58,974 bases of DNA from an uncultured Clostridia bacterium (GTDB taxonomy: Bacteria; Bacillota; Clostridia; UBA1381): contig CANQXJ010000008.1 in NCBI GenBank assembly GCA_947627795.1, positions 1 through 58,974 on the forward strand. The letters are read 5' to 3'. The notes under the pieces are model-generated. The model saw nothing but the letters and a program-made list of their open reading frames with translations, made no database searches and was not told the origin of the DNA. A program made the translations under genes and the position numbers. Below are positions 5,527-14,387 of the stretch, one piece after another; position 1 is the stretch's first letter, and the number at the start of each line of letters is the position of its first letter.

Positions 5527-7590
5527 ATGAAAAATTATCAAATGAACGCTATTCGTAACGTGGTTGTTATGGGTCACGGAAAATGCGGAAAGACCACGCT
5601 TACGGAGGCTATGCTGTTCAACGCCGGCGCGACCGACAGATTCGGCAAGGTTACGGACGGCACAACGACCACCGACTACGATCCCGAGGAAATTAAGCGT
5701 CAGTTCTCTATTTCCACAGCGGTTGCTCCGGTAGAGTGGAAGGACATGAAGTATAATATCATTGACACGCCGGGATTTTTCGATTTCGTGGGCGGAGTTA
5801 AAGAGGGCTTACGCGCGGCGGACTCGGCGCTTATCGTGCTCAGCGGCAGAAGCGGCGTTTCCGTAGGAACGGAGCATGTGTTCAAATACGCGAAAACGAG
5901 AGGCATCCCGACGATGTTCTTCGTAAATAAAATCGACGACGACCATGCCGATTATCAGAAGGTTCTCGAGCAGATGAAGGAAGTGTTCGGCAAAGCTGTT
6001 ACTCCGTTTGTTTATCCTATACAGGAGAACGGCGAGTTTAAGGGCTTCGTCGACATAGTTGATATGACCGCGCGCCGCTATGACGGCAAGCACAGAGTTG
6101 AAATGGACGTTCCCGAAGGCATGGCTGAAACCGTTGCTCCGCTCCGCGAAATGATTATGGAAGCGGTAGCGGATACGGACGAGGAGCTTATGATGAAGTA
6201 CTTCGAGGGCGAGGAATTCACCGTCGACGAGATAAAGGGCGCTATAAGAAAAGGCGTTAAAGACGGAAGCATTTATCCGGTTTACTGCGGAAGCGGTCAG
6301 GATAACATCGGTGTTCGCTCGCTCATGGACGGCATAGGCAAGTATCTGCCCGCTCCGTCGGAAATAGAGGAGATTGCGCGAGTAGCCGATACAGCTGAGC
6401 CTGTGGAGCTGGTTCAGTCAAGCGAGGAAACCACGGCGGCTATAGTGTTCAAAACAATCGCCGACCCGTACGTAGGCAAAATGTCGTTGTTCAGAGTATA
6501 TTCAGGCGAAATAAAGGGGGATTCCGTGCTGTATAATCCGAACAAGGGCGTAAACGAAAAAATAGGTAAAGTATACACCATCTGCGGCAAGAAGCAGACA
6601 GAAATCGGCAAGATAACAGCCGGAGACATAGGCTGCACGGCTAAGCTGGACAAGACACAGACGGGCGATACGCTCTGTGAAAAGAGCAAGAACATAATTC
6701 TTTCTGGAATTGAATTCCCCGATCCGGTGCTTTCGATGGCTGTTCTGCCGAAGGCTAAGGGCGACGAGGAAAAGATAGTGAGCGGTCTTACGAAGCTTAC
6801 CGAGGAGGATCCGACATTCAGCATTTCGAATAACCCCGAGACAAAGCAAACATTGATAAACGGTCAGGGCGAACAGCACATTGACGTTATCGTAAGCAAA
6901 TTGAAAGCTAAATACGGCGCGGACGTTATTCTTGAAGACCCGATCGTTCCGTACCGCGAAACAATCCGCAAGAAGGTTACCGTTGAAGGCAAGCACAAGA
7001 AGCAGTCGGGCGGTCATGGTCAGTACGGTCATGTTAAAATTGAGTTTGAACCCGGCATTTCCGAAGATATGATTTTCGAGGAGAAGGTATTCGGCGGCTC
7101 CGTTCCGAAGAACTACTTCCCCGCTGTTGAAAAGGGACTTCGCGATTCGTGCCAAAAGGGCGTTTTGGCGGGTTATCCCGTTGTTAATCTGAAGGCTACG
7201 CTTCTCGACGGCTCGTACCATCCGGTTGACTCGTCGGAAATGGCGTTTAAAACTGCCGCGTCGCTCGCGTATAAGGAAGGTCTTTCGAAGGCTGATCCCG
7301 TTATATTAGAGCCGCTCGGAAACCTCAAGGTTTACATTCCCGAGAACATCATGGGTGATATTATAGGTGATATCAACAAGCGCCGTGGTCAGATCATGGG
7401 AATGGGCGAAAGCGATATAAAGGGACTTAACATGGTTGAGGCAGAAGTGCCGATGTCGGAGATGTTTAAATACGCTACCGACCTTCGCTCGATGAGCCAG
7501 GGCAGAGGAATATTCAAATTTGAGTTCTCGCGCTATGAACAGGCGCCGCAGAACGTCGCCGATAAAATCATCGAAAACGCGAAGAAATAA
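5527..7590 (+). CDS. EF-G-like translational GTPase
   Basis: This 687-residue protein has the domain order of elongation factor G: GTPase domain, beta-barrel domain II, then domains III to V. G1 is GHGKCGKTT (16-24), G3 is DTPG (80-83) and G4 is NKID (134-137). The switch I region normally contains RGITI, but here reads IKRQFSI (about 57-63). This marks the EF-G-like subfamily rather than the main translocase, which in Firmicutes lies beside rpsG and tuf. No ribosomal protein genes flank it. The start follows AAGGAGG with an 8-base gap. A likely role is an accessory ribosomal GTPase in translocation or recycling. Calling it canonical fusA would be unsafe. Confidence 0.85.
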   Translation: MKNYQMNAIRNVVVMGHGKCGKTTLTEAMLFNAGATDRFGKVTDGTTTTDYDPEEIKRQFSISTAVAPVEWKDMKYNIIDTPGFFDFVGGVKEGLRAADSALIVLSGRSGVSVGTEHVFKYAKTRGIPTMFFVNKIDDDHADYQKVLEQMKEVFGKAVTPFVYPIQENGEFKGFVDIVDMTARRYDGKHRVEMDVPEGMAETVAPLREMIMEAVADTDEELMMKYFEGEEFTVDEIKGAIRKGVKDGSIYPVYCGSGQDNIGVRSLMDGIGKYLPAPSEIEEIARVADTAEPVELVQSSEETTAAIVFKTIADPYVGKMSLFRVYSGEIKGDSVLYNPNKGVNEKIGKVYTICGKKQTEIGKITAGDIGCTAKLDKTQTGDTLCEKSKNIILSGIEFPDPVLSMAVLPKAKGDEEKIVSGLTKLTEEDPTFSISNNPETKQTLINGQGEQHIDVIVSKLKAKYGADVILEDPIVPYRETIRKKVTVEGKHKKQSGGHGQYGHVKIEFEPGISEDMIFEEKVFGGSVPKNYFPAVEKGLRDSCQKGVLAGYPVVNLKATLLDGSYHPVDSSEMAFKTAASLAYKEGLSKADPVILEPLGNLKVYIPENIMGDIIGDINKRRGQIMGMGESDIKGLNMVEAEVPMSEMFKYATDLRSMSQGRGIFKFEFSRYEQAPQNVADKIIENAKK

Positions 7591-7597
7591 CCGAATA

Positions 7598-7644
7598 TTT
7601 TTGTGAATAAAATATCAAATGCTTTTGGTGATTATTCACAAAAA
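7598..7644 (+). terminator. Probable terminator of the EF-G-like gene
   Basis: TTTTTGTGAATAA (7598-7610) and TTATTCACAAAAA (7632-7644) are complementary over 13 bp around a 21-nt loop. The stem is AT-rich and lacks a strong T-run beyond it, so efficiency is uncertain. Confidence 0.45.
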
Positions 7645-7736
7645 ACAAGAGTCATTTTTGACAAATGATGTGTATGTTTAGTGAAATTTACTAAACTTTT
7701 AAAAGCAATTTTGTATAATATACGACTAACAATTTT

Positions 7737-7766
7737 TTGTAAAATGTGTTATTATATTATTATAAA
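7737..7766 (+). promoter_or_regulatory. Possible promoter of the sugar ABC ATPase gene
   Basis: TTGTAA (7737-7742) and TATAAA (7761-7766) are 18 bp apart in an AT-rich stretch, about 60 bp before the start codon. Other spacings are possible. Confidence 0.4.
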
Positions 7767-7827
7767 AATAAGCGGACGGATTCGCTTTGAATAAAAAAAA
7801 TTTTAAAGACGAGAGGGGATTTGTAAC

Positions 7828-8937
7828 ATGGCAGATTTACAATTAAAGCACATTTATAAGAGATATCCGGGAGGCGTAACCGCAGTTGGCGATTTCTGTC
7901 TCGATATCGAAGATAAGGAATTTATCATTTTGGTTGGTCCTTCAGGCTGCGGTAAGTCAACCACACTGAGAATGGTTGCCGGTCTTGAGGAAATTTCCGA
8001 AGGCGAGCTCTACATCGGCGGCAGACTTGTTAACGACGTTGCTCCGAAGGACAGAGACATCGCGATGGTTTTCCAGAACTACGCTCTGTATCCGCATATG
8101 ACGGTATTTGAGAACATGGCGTTCGGTCTTAAGCTGAGAAAGACTCCGAAGGATGAGATAAAGAAGCGCGTTACGGAAGCTGCTAAGATTCTTGACATCG
8201 AGCATCTTCTTGACAGAAAGCCGAAGGCTCTTTCGGGTGGTCAGAGACAGCGTGTTGCTATGGGTCGTGCTATCGTAAGAAACCCGAAGGTATTCCTTAT
8301 GGACGAACCTCTTTCAAACCTCGACGCTAAGCTGAGAGTTGCGATGAGAACCGAGATTAAGAAGCTCCATAACAGACTTCAGACAACGTTTATCTACGTA
8401 ACGCATGACCAGACAGAGGCTATGACAATGGGTACGCGTATCGTTGTTATGAAGGACGGCGTTATCCAGCAGGTTGACACGCCGGCTAACCTCTATTCGA
8501 AGCCCGATAACATCTTCGTAGCAGGCTTCATCGGCTCGCCGCAGATGAACTTCGTTGACGCTGTTCTTTCGGAAAAGAGCGACGGCTTATACGCTACATT
8601 CGCTAACGACTCAATTAAGATTCCTGACGGAAAGGTTACTCCGGAGCTGAAGAAGTACATAGGCAAGACCGTTGTGCTCGGTATCAGACCTGAGGATATC
8701 CATGATGACGAGGCGTTCCTTGCATCAAGACCTGAAGCTGTTGCATCGGCATACGTTGACGTAACAGAAATGATGGGCGCAGAGACATATCTGTACCTGA
8801 CAATCGCGGGTGTTCCGTTTACGGCAAGAGTTAACCAGCGCTCAACAGCTAAGCTCGGCGACACGATTAAGGTTGCGTTCGAGACGAACAAGCTGCACAT
8901 CTTCGATAAGGAAACAGAGCTTGCTATCATTCACTAA
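7828..8937 (+). CDS. Sugar ABC transporter ATPase, MsmX/UgpC type
   Basis: This 369-residue protein is an ATP-binding subunit of the carbohydrate uptake (CUT1) class. Walker A is GPSGCGKST (38-46), the signature is LSGGQRQRVAMGRA (135-148), Walker B is VFLMDEP, and NLDAKLR follows. The C-terminal third is the OB-fold regulatory domain typical of MsmX, MsmK and UgpC. No permease or binding protein lies beside it. This fits the known role of MsmX as one ATPase shared by several sugar importers encoded elsewhere. Its codon use (many GCT, CTT and AAG codons) suggests high expression. It has its own terminator. Confidence 0.9.
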   Translation: MADLQLKHIYKRYPGGVTAVGDFCLDIEDKEFIILVGPSGCGKSTTLRMVAGLEEISEGELYIGGRLVNDVAPKDRDIAMVFQNYALYPHMTVFENMAFGLKLRKTPKDEIKKRVTEAAKILDIEHLLDRKPKALSGGQRQRVAMGRAIVRNPKVFLMDEPLSNLDAKLRVAMRTEIKKLHNRLQTTFIYVTHDQTEAMTMGTRIVVMKDGVIQQVDTPANLYSKPDNIFVAGFIGSPQMNFVDAVLSEKSDGLYATFANDSIKIPDGKVTPELKKYIGKTVVLGIRPEDIHDDEAFLASRPEAVASAYVDVTEMMGAETYLYLTIAGVPFTARVNQRSTAKLGDTIKVAFETNKLHIFDKETELAIIH

Positions 8938-8980
8938 TAAAGTGTTTTATGGTAATTAAATCTGAATAAATGAATTTTAA

Positions 8981-9019
8981 CATCGTCGGGATTGTTTTCC
9001 AATCCCGACGATGATTTTT
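8981..9019 (+). terminator. Terminator of the sugar ATPase gene
   Basis: A perfect 14-bp stem, CATCGTCGGGATTG (8981-8994) with 9000-9013, is followed by ATTTTTAT. Confidence 0.9.
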
Positions 9020-9154
9020 ATAATTGTATCTTCACGCCCAATCGTAATTAAAAATCTATTGGCGTTTCCCGCGCGCACCACCGAAAAAAATCACAGCCGC
9101 TCGTTGCTTCGCATATTATAGAATGCAACAAAATTAAGCAAAGAGGGGATTTTT

Positions 9155-9682
9155 ATGATATATGACAGAAACGCTGCCGTAGCTTACGCGGAGCGGTGGG
9201 CGTACGGCAGGAACCCTGAGTATTACGATTTCTCGGAGCTTGGCGGCGACTGCACAAACTTCGCCTCGCAGGTGCTCTATGCCGGCAGCGGAGTAATGAA
9301 TTACACGCGAATCTACGGCTGGTACTACATAAACCTAAATGACCGCGCTCCGGCATGGACCGGAGTAAACGAACTGTACCGTTTCCTTGTGACAAACCAG
9401 GGCCCCGGTCCGCAGGCTGTAGTAACAGGACTTGACCGCATTGAAAAGGGTGATATAATCCAGCTTCGCTTTGAAAGCGAAGAGCTTTTCGACCACTCTC
9501 CGGTAGTAACCGATCCGGGGCTCAGAACTCCCGATACGATACTGCTTGCGGCGCATTCGCGTGACGCGCGCTGCCGTCCGCTTTCGTCCTACTACTACGA
9601 CGCGCTCAGACCGCTTCATATAATAAACGTAGGCGAGCAAACGGCTTCAGCCGTCGTTGACAGCATACCTGCAGAAATATAA
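9155..9682 (+). CDS. Amidase-domain (Amidase_6) protein without signal peptide
   Basis: A 175-residue protein of the putative amidase family with an NlpC/P60-like papain fold. GGDCTNFASQ (30-39) carries the expected catalytic Cys33. DHSPVV (His114) and AHSRDAR (His134) supply candidate histidines. Family members are often domains of secreted cell-wall or spore-cortex proteins. This one is a bare domain starting MIYDRNAAV with no signal peptide or membrane anchor, so it would remain in the cytosol or act inside the mother cell. The start follows GAGGGG with an 8-base gap. It is a single gene flanked by terminators. The substrate is unknown. Confidence 0.85.
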   Translation: MIYDRNAAVAYAERWAYGRNPEYYDFSELGGDCTNFASQVLYAGSGVMNYTRIYGWYYINLNDRAPAWTGVNELYRFLVTNQGPGPQAVVTGLDRIEKGDIIQLRFESEELFDHSPVVTDPGLRTPDTILLAAHSRDARCRPLSSYYYDALRPLHIINVGEQTASAVVDSIPAEI

Positions 9683-9685
9683 AAA

Positions 9686-9721
9686 GGAATCCTTCTTCGA
9701 TATCGGAGAAGGATTTTTTAC
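9686..9721 (+). terminator. Terminator of the amidase gene
   Basis: AATCCTTCT and AGAAGGATT close a short loop and are followed by TTTTTAC. Confidence 0.85.
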
Positions 9722-9794
9722 AAAAATATTACATTCCCGACGTGAACGGCATATTTTTTGACGTGAAACGACTTAGATTGTAATATAACTGTTA

Positions 9795-9823
9795 TTGAAT
9801 TTTTACATAATTTGTGATATAAT
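9795..9823 (+). promoter_or_regulatory. Promoter of the DUF5684 gene
   Basis: TTGAAT (9795-9800) and TATAAT (9818-9823) are separated by 17 bp, upstream of an AAGGAGG ribosome binding site. Confidence 0.65.
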
Positions 9824-9871
9824 ATAAATACATTAAATAATGTGAAAAAATTATAAGGAGGAATAAAAAAA

Positions 9872-10372
9872 ATGGATGTAGCAGCAACATTAGCGCCGGA
9901 ATTATCCGAGGATATGATGGCAGGCTTAATTGGCGGAGGTATTCTTGGCGCGGGTGGAGGTATAATCATTACCTTAGCGTTGGTTTTATACATTATTCAG
10001 GTTATCGCATATTGGAAGATGTTCAAGAAGATGGGCGAGCCGGGCTGGAAGAGCATTATTCCGGTTTACAACGGATATATAATGTATAAAAGAACATGGA
10101 AGCCTATGTGGTTTTGGGTAAATCTGCTGATTGGCTTTGTGGCGGCTCTGCTTTCGAACCTGAATACAAGCTTCGGTCCGAGCACCGTTATAACGGTTAT
10201 ATCGGTAATAGTGCTGATTGTCGGCATTGTTTTCGGAGTTATCTCGGACAACAAGATTTCGAAATCGTTCGGTCACGGCGCGGGATATACCGTAGGTCTT
10301 ATATTCCTTCCGGTGATATTCACGCTTATTCTCGGCTTCGGCAAATCAGAGTACAAGGGCGCTGATTTATAA
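9872..10372 (+). CDS. DUF5684 membrane protein
   Basis: This 166-residue integral membrane protein has a Gly-rich first helix (residues 17-50), then KKMGEPGWKSIIPVYNGY at about 51-68, then three further hydrophobic helices and a short tail (SEYKGADL). The GEPGWKSIIPVYN loop is the hallmark of the DUF5684 family, which is common in Firmicutes and sometimes fused to signal peptidase-like or zinc-ribbon proteins. No enzymatic residues are evident and the function is unknown. It is a single gene with its own promoter and strong terminator. Confidence 0.85.
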   Translation: MDVAATLAPELSEDMMAGLIGGGILGAGGGIIITLALVLYIIQVIAYWKMFKKMGEPGWKSIIPVYNGYIMYKRTWKPMWFWVNLLIGFVAALLSNLNTSFGPSTVITVISVIVLIVGIVFGVISDNKISKSFGHGAGYTVGLIFLPVIFTLILGFGKSEYKGADL

Positions 10373-10388
10373 AGATAAGCATACCGTA

Positions 10389-10423
10389 TAACAGAGACGG
10401 AAAAACGTCTCTGTTATTTTTTT
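10389..10423 (+). terminator. Terminator of the DUF5684 gene
   Basis: TAACAGAGACG and CGTCTCTGTTA form an 11-bp stem with a 6-nt loop, followed by seven T. Confidence 0.92.
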
Positions 10424-10459
10424 GCCCTGCAAAATCGCCGTCTTTTTCCGGTTTCGTCC

Positions 10460-10487
10460 GCATAATCGAAAATCATCCGCATATAAA
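10460..10487 (+). promoter_or_regulatory. Possible sigma-E promoter of spoIVA
   Basis: GCATAATC (10460-10467) and CATATAAA (10480-10487) resemble sigma-E -35 and -10 elements (ATA core, CATACAAT) with a 12-bp gap. No sigma-A promoter is evident here, and spoIVA is a sigma-E gene in Bacillus. The match is imperfect. Confidence 0.35.
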
Positions 10488-10523
10488 TAGTAACATATAT
10501 TGGACAAAAGGAGGAAAACGCAA

Positions 10524-12002
10524 TTGGAGGAGTACAATATCTACAGCGATATAGCGCAGCGCAGCCAGGGCGACGTTTACATAGGGGTGGTGGGACCCGT
10601 GCGCACGGGAAAATCCACCTTTATAAAGAAGTTCATGGATTTGCTTGTGATACCTAACATAGAAAACGTATATCAGGCGGAGCGCGCCCGCGACGAGCTT
10701 CCGCAGTCGGCGGCTGGGCGCACTATTATGACGACCGAGCCGAAGTTTATACCGAATGAGGCGGTCGAAATTTCGCTCGGCGACAACGCGCATTTAAAGG
10801 TGCGCATGATAGACTGCGTCGGATACATAGTCGACGGCTCGCTGGGCTACGCAGAGGACGATGAGCCGCGCATGGTAACGACGCCGTGGTTTTCAAATCC
10901 CATTCCGTTTAACGAGGCAGCTGAGATAGGAACGAAGAAGGTGATTACCGAGCACAGCACGATAGGGCTTGTGGTAACTACCGACGGCACAATTACGGAG
11001 ATAGAAAGAGAGGCGTACGTCGAGGCGGAAAACAGGGTTATCGACGAATTGAAGGCTATCAACAAGCCGTTCGCGGTGCTTTTAAACTCCACGCGCCCGA
11101 CGTCCCAGGAAACGCAGAATCTCAAATCGGAGCTGGAGCGGCGGCATAATGTTCCGGTGCTCGCGGTGAACTGCGCGGAGCTTGACGCGCACGACATACA
11201 CGCGATAATCGAAACGGTGCTGTTTGAGTTTCCGCTCAAGGAAATAAACATCCGCGTGCCGGAATGGATCGACGGGCTTGAGAGCGGGCACTGGCTTACG
11301 CAGAATATTTACGACGCGATTTTGGGCAGCGTCGCCGACGTGAACCGGATACGCCACACGCGCGCCCTTGCCGACAAGCTGGGCGGCTTTGACTTCATCA
11401 AGCGTTCGTATATAGAAGGTATGGATCTTGGCGACGGCACGGTGAAAATGTGCATAGAGCTTCCCGAAAGCCTGTTCTATAAGGTGCTCGGAGAACTGTC
11501 CGGCTTTGAGATAGGCGGCGAGGAGCAGCTTATGAAGCTGATGACGGGACTTTCTCAGATGAAGAAGGAATACGACAAGGTCGCGGACGCGCTCAGGAGC
11601 GTACGAGAAACGGGCTACGGAATAGTTTCCCCGTCCACCGACGAACTTACTCTCGCCGAGCCCAAGATAGTGAAGCAGGGCGGCAGATTCGGAGTAAAGC
11701 TGAAGGCGTCCGCGCCGTCGATACATATGATGCGCGCCGACATCGAAACCGAGGTAAGCCCGATTGTCGGAACGGAGAAGCAGTCGGAGGAGCTTGTTCA
11801 TTATCTGCTGTCGGAATTCGAGAGCGATCCGGTGAAGATATGGGAGTCGAATATATTCGGGAAATCGCTTTATGATTTGGTGAATGAAGGTTTACATAAC
11901 AAGCTGTCGCGTATGCCGGAGGAATCGCGAAACAAGCTTAGAGAGACGCTGCAAAGAATAATCAACGAGGGAAGCGGCGGACTTATTTGTATCATTCTTT
12001 AA
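10524..12002 (+). CDS. spoIVA: Stage IV sporulation protein A (spore coat morphogenetic ATPase)
   Basis: SpoIVA coats the forespore surface and polymerises with ATP hydrolysis to form the basement layer of the spore coat. The N-terminal P-loop is GPVRTGKST (24-32), followed by DELPQSAAG and MTTEPKF, which are nearly invariant in the family. The C-terminus ends INEGSGGLICIIL, the conserved tail that binds the forespore membrane. A longer frame from a TTG at 10500 would run through the ribosome binding site AAAGGAGG (10507-10514). Starting at TTG 10524, nine bases after it, gives 492 residues, the Bacillus length. This shows the organism, or its recent ancestor, is a spore former. Confidence 0.95.
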   Translation: MEEYNIYSDIAQRSQGDVYIGVVGPVRTGKSTFIKKFMDLLVIPNIENVYQAERARDELPQSAAGRTIMTTEPKFIPNEAVEISLGDNAHLKVRMIDCVGYIVDGSLGYAEDDEPRMVTTPWFSNPIPFNEAAEIGTKKVITEHSTIGLVVTTDGTITEIEREAYVEAENRVIDELKAINKPFAVLLNSTRPTSQETQNLKSELERRHNVPVLAVNCAELDAHDIHAIIETVLFEFPLKEINIRVPEWIDGLESGHWLTQNIYDAILGSVADVNRIRHTRALADKLGGFDFIKRSYIEGMDLGDGTVKMCIELPESLFYKVLGELSGFEIGGEEQLMKLMTGLSQMKKEYDKVADALRSVRETGYGIVSPSTDELTLAEPKIVKQGGRFGVKLKASAPSIHMMRADIETEVSPIVGTEKQSEELVHYLLSEFESDPVKIWESNIFGKSLYDLVNEGLHNKLSRMPEESRNKLRETLQRIINEGSGGLICIIL

Positions 12003-12033
12003 GCTTAATATAAGGAAGACGTAGGGGGTAGAA

Positions 12034-12753
12034 ATGAAAAAACTGTTATTTTCCGTACTCTTACTTATGTGCTGTCTGTGCGGCTGCTCGGCGGACGAGG
12101 CGGCGAAAATCACGATAACGGATAAACAGTACGAAACGGACTATTCGATAGTAAACGCTCAGCTTCTTCAACTTGGCGGGCTTACTGACGAGGAATTCCA
12201 AGAAAAACTCAACACTCAGCTTGCCGAAAAGCTTGACGGCGCTATAGCGGAATTTGATTCTGCCGCACATTCGACCGAGGGAGATACATCTGCGAAATAC
12301 ACGTTTGACGCGGTACAGAATGTGAAATACAATAAGAATGATTTTGTGAGCGTCGTGGAGGAAAGGTATATATATTTAGGCGGCGCGCACGGAAACACGA
12401 TGTGGTATCCGTTAAATATCGACACGCTGCAATCAAAAACAGTCGCTTTGGGAGATTTATTTGAAAACGACGGCTATAAGGAAACTCTAAACCGTCTTAT
12501 AAACGAGCAGCTTGAAGAAAATCCGGAGGAATATAAGGATTTGTGGGCAAAGCCGGAGCTATGGCAGTCGCATCAGACCGACTTCTACATCACGGATAAA
12601 TCTCTTGTGATATTTTTTCCGCCGTATGAACTGTCATATTACGCACGCGGATTTGTGGAATTCGAGCTGCCGCTCAAGGAACTTGACGGATACCTAAAAG
12701 AAGAATACCGGAGGCTGGTACCGACGGACAGATTCGCCGCAAATAATGAGTAG
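12034..12753 (+). CDS. Lipoprotein with DUF3298/RsiV-like domain
   Basis: This 239-residue protein has a signal peptide with a lipobox ending at Cys18 (LCGC) and should be a lipoprotein on the outer face of the membrane. The mature part contains YLGGAHGNTMWYPLNID and a C-terminal FPPYELSYYARGFVEFELPL block, which are hallmarks of the DUF4163/DUF3298 region found in RsiV and PdaC. In RsiV this fold binds lysozyme, but here there is no anti-sigma domain and no sigma factor gene nearby, so that role does not follow. It lies 31 bp after spoIVA and could be co-transcribed. The start follows AGGGGG. Confidence 0.8.
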   Translation: MKKLLFSVLLLMCCLCGCSADEAAKITITDKQYETDYSIVNAQLLQLGGLTDEEFQEKLNTQLAEKLDGAIAEFDSAAHSTEGDTSAKYTFDAVQNVKYNKNDFVSVVEERYIYLGGAHGNTMWYPLNIDTLQSKTVALGDLFENDGYKETLNRLINEQLEENPEEYKDLWAKPELWQSHQTDFYITDKSLVIFFPPYELSYYARGFVEFELPLKELDGYLKEEYRRLVPTDRFAANNE

Positions 12754-12815
12754 GCATAGGCTCAGAAGTGTGACATATTTGCAGAACGCTCTGTTAAACG
12801 TAAATAAAGCCGAAG

Positions 12816-12842
12816 AATGGCGCAGCATAAGCTGCGCCATTT
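12816..12842. terminator. Terminator between the lipoprotein and PurF-like genes
   Basis: AATGGCGCAGC and GCTGCGCCATT form an 11-bp stem with a 4-nt loop between two convergent genes. T-rich sequence follows weakly on both sides. Confidence 0.65.
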
Positions 12843-12903
12843 CTAAAATTATATTAGACTGTTTTACCCCAACGCGATTATTACCGCATTGGTTCATTCC
12901 GCT

Positions 12904-14310
12904 TTATTCCTTGCCGTTCCAGCAGTACGTGCACAGCTTGCACTCCGGCAGACCTATCGCGTCGATCATATCGTCGAGCCTGTTATACATAAGCGACGTG
13001 AAGTTCTGCTCCTTGCGCATCTCCTCAATCATTTCCTTATAGTTTTGGCTCTCGGGATTCGCGTAATCCGCCAAAACCTCATCGGGAACATCGTCGCCCT
13101 CGCGCCGTCTTATAACGCGTCTCGCAATCAAATCAAGCTCCGACTTCGAGCGCGAGAAATTCAGATACTTGCAGCCGAACATGATAGGCGGGCAGGCAGG
13201 TCTTATATGTACCTCCGTCGCGCCGCTTTTATAGAGAAATTCCGTCGTTTCCCTAAGCTGCGTACCGCGCACTATCGAGTCGTCTATGAGCAGCAGGCTC
13301 TTGTCGTGGATAAGCTCCTTTACGGGGATAAGCTTCATTCTCGCTATCCTGTCACGCTGCGACTGATCCTGCGGCATAAACGAGCGCGGCCACGTCGGCG
13401 TGTACTTTATAAACGGACGCGAGAACGGTATACCCGATTTATTCGCGTAGCCGATCGCGTGAGCCGTGCCCGAGTCGGGAACTCCGGCTACCATATCGGG
13501 CTTTACGTCGTCGCGCTCCGCGAGCTTGCAGCCGCAGTTATAGCGCATCTCCTCGACGTTAACGCCTTCGTAGCATGAGGGCGGATAACCGTAATACACC
13601 CACAGGAACGAGCATATTTTCATTTCCTCGCCCGCCGGCGAAACCGTTTCAACGCCGTCCGGCGTAATAAACGCGATTTCCTTCGGGCCAAGCTCCTTAT
13701 ATGTATTGTAACCCAAATTCAAATACGCGAAGCTCTCGAAAGAAGCGCACATCGAATCGTCCTTTTTGCCTATCACAATAGGAGTTCTGCCAAGCTTGTC
13801 GCGCGCGGCGTAAATTCCGTCCGCCGTGAGAATAAGCATGGACATTGAGCCGTCAATAAGCTCCTGCGCGAGCTTTATTCCCTCGACAAGGCTGTCGCCT
13901 TGATTGATGATAGCCGCGACAAGCTCCGTCTGATTCACGCTGCCGCCGCTCATTTCGAGAAAATGCGCGACTCCATTTTTGTATGCCCTTTCCACAAGCT
14001 CGTCCATGTTGTTAATTCTTCCGACGGTAGTAATAGCGAAGCTGCCCAAATGCGAGCGCACAATAAGCGGCTGCGGCTCGTTGTCGGAAATGCAGCCTAT
14101 TCCCGACGTGCCCTTCATCTTTGCCACGTCGTCCTCGAATTTTGTCCTGAACGGCGAATTTTCGATGTTGTGAATAGCGCGGTCAAAGCCGTTTTCGCCG
14201 TGCACAACCATTCCGCCTCTCTTGGTGCCAAGGTGTGAATGATAGTCGATTCCGAAGAACAAATCAAGCACACAGTCCTTTTTTGAAATTACTCCGAAAA
14301 TTCCTCCCAT
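12904..14310 (-). CDS. PurF-like protein lacking the glutaminase cysteine
   Basis: The 468-residue protein has an N-terminal Ntn (class II) glutaminase fold and a C-terminal phosphoribosyltransferase domain, as in amidophosphoribosyltransferase. The PRPP loop is intact (LLIDDSIVRGTQ). The N-terminus reads MGGIFG, where active enzymes expose Cys (MCGIFG), so glutamine hydrolysis should be lost. The C-terminus keeps paired cysteines (CKLCTYC) like the Fe-S ligands of PurF. It lies 77 bp downstream of a complete purF on the same strand. It might use free ammonia, act as a partner or regulator of PurF, or have a different acceptor. Related Cys-less paralogues occur in other Clostridia. Confidence 0.88.
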   Translation of the reverse strand: MGGIFGVISKKDCVLDLFFGIDYHSHLGTKRGGMVVHGENGFDRAIHNIENSPFRTKFEDDVAKMKGTSGIGCISDNEPQPLIVRSHLGSFAITTVGRINNMDELVERAYKNGVAHFLEMSGGSVNQTELVAAIINQGDSLVEGIKLAQELIDGSMSMLILTADGIYAARDKLGRTPIVIGKKDDSMCASFESFAYLNLGYNTYKELGPKEIAFITPDGVETVSPAGEEMKICSFLWVYYGYPPSCYEGVNVEEMRYNCGCKLAERDDVKPDMVAGVPDSGTAHAIGYANKSGIPFSRPFIKYTPTWPRSFMPQDQSQRDRIARMKLIPVKELIHDKSLLLIDDSIVRGTQLRETTEFLYKSGATEVHIRPACPPIMFGCKYLNFSRSKSELDLIARRVIRRREGDDVPDEVLADYANPESQNYKEMIEEMRKEQNFTSLMYNRLDDMIDAIGLPECKLCTYCWNGKE

Positions 14311-14351
14311 AAAAACTCCTTTCGTTCGCCTTGTTCTTATGTTATGTTATA

Positions 14352-14377
14352 CGGCGGGCAAAAGCAACCGCCCTACA
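14352..14377. repeat. REP-like palindromic unit
   Basis: GGCGGGCAAAAGCAACCGCCC is an imperfect palindrome ending in CTACA. It lies between purF and its paralogue and resembles the unit at 58726. It belongs to a family of TGTAGGG(G)CG-type palindromes in this window. Confidence 0.6.
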
Positions 14378-14387
14378 ATTTCGTGTT

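Noticed and set aside
10500-10523. Upstream TTG as start of spoIVA
   Set aside because: It would place the AAAGGAGG ribosome binding site inside the coding sequence. The next in-frame TTG gives the family length.
12034-12753. RsiV-type anti-sigma factor
   Set aside because: Only the outer domain is shared. There is a lipoprotein signal instead of a cytosolic anti-sigma domain, and no sigma factor gene adjacent.
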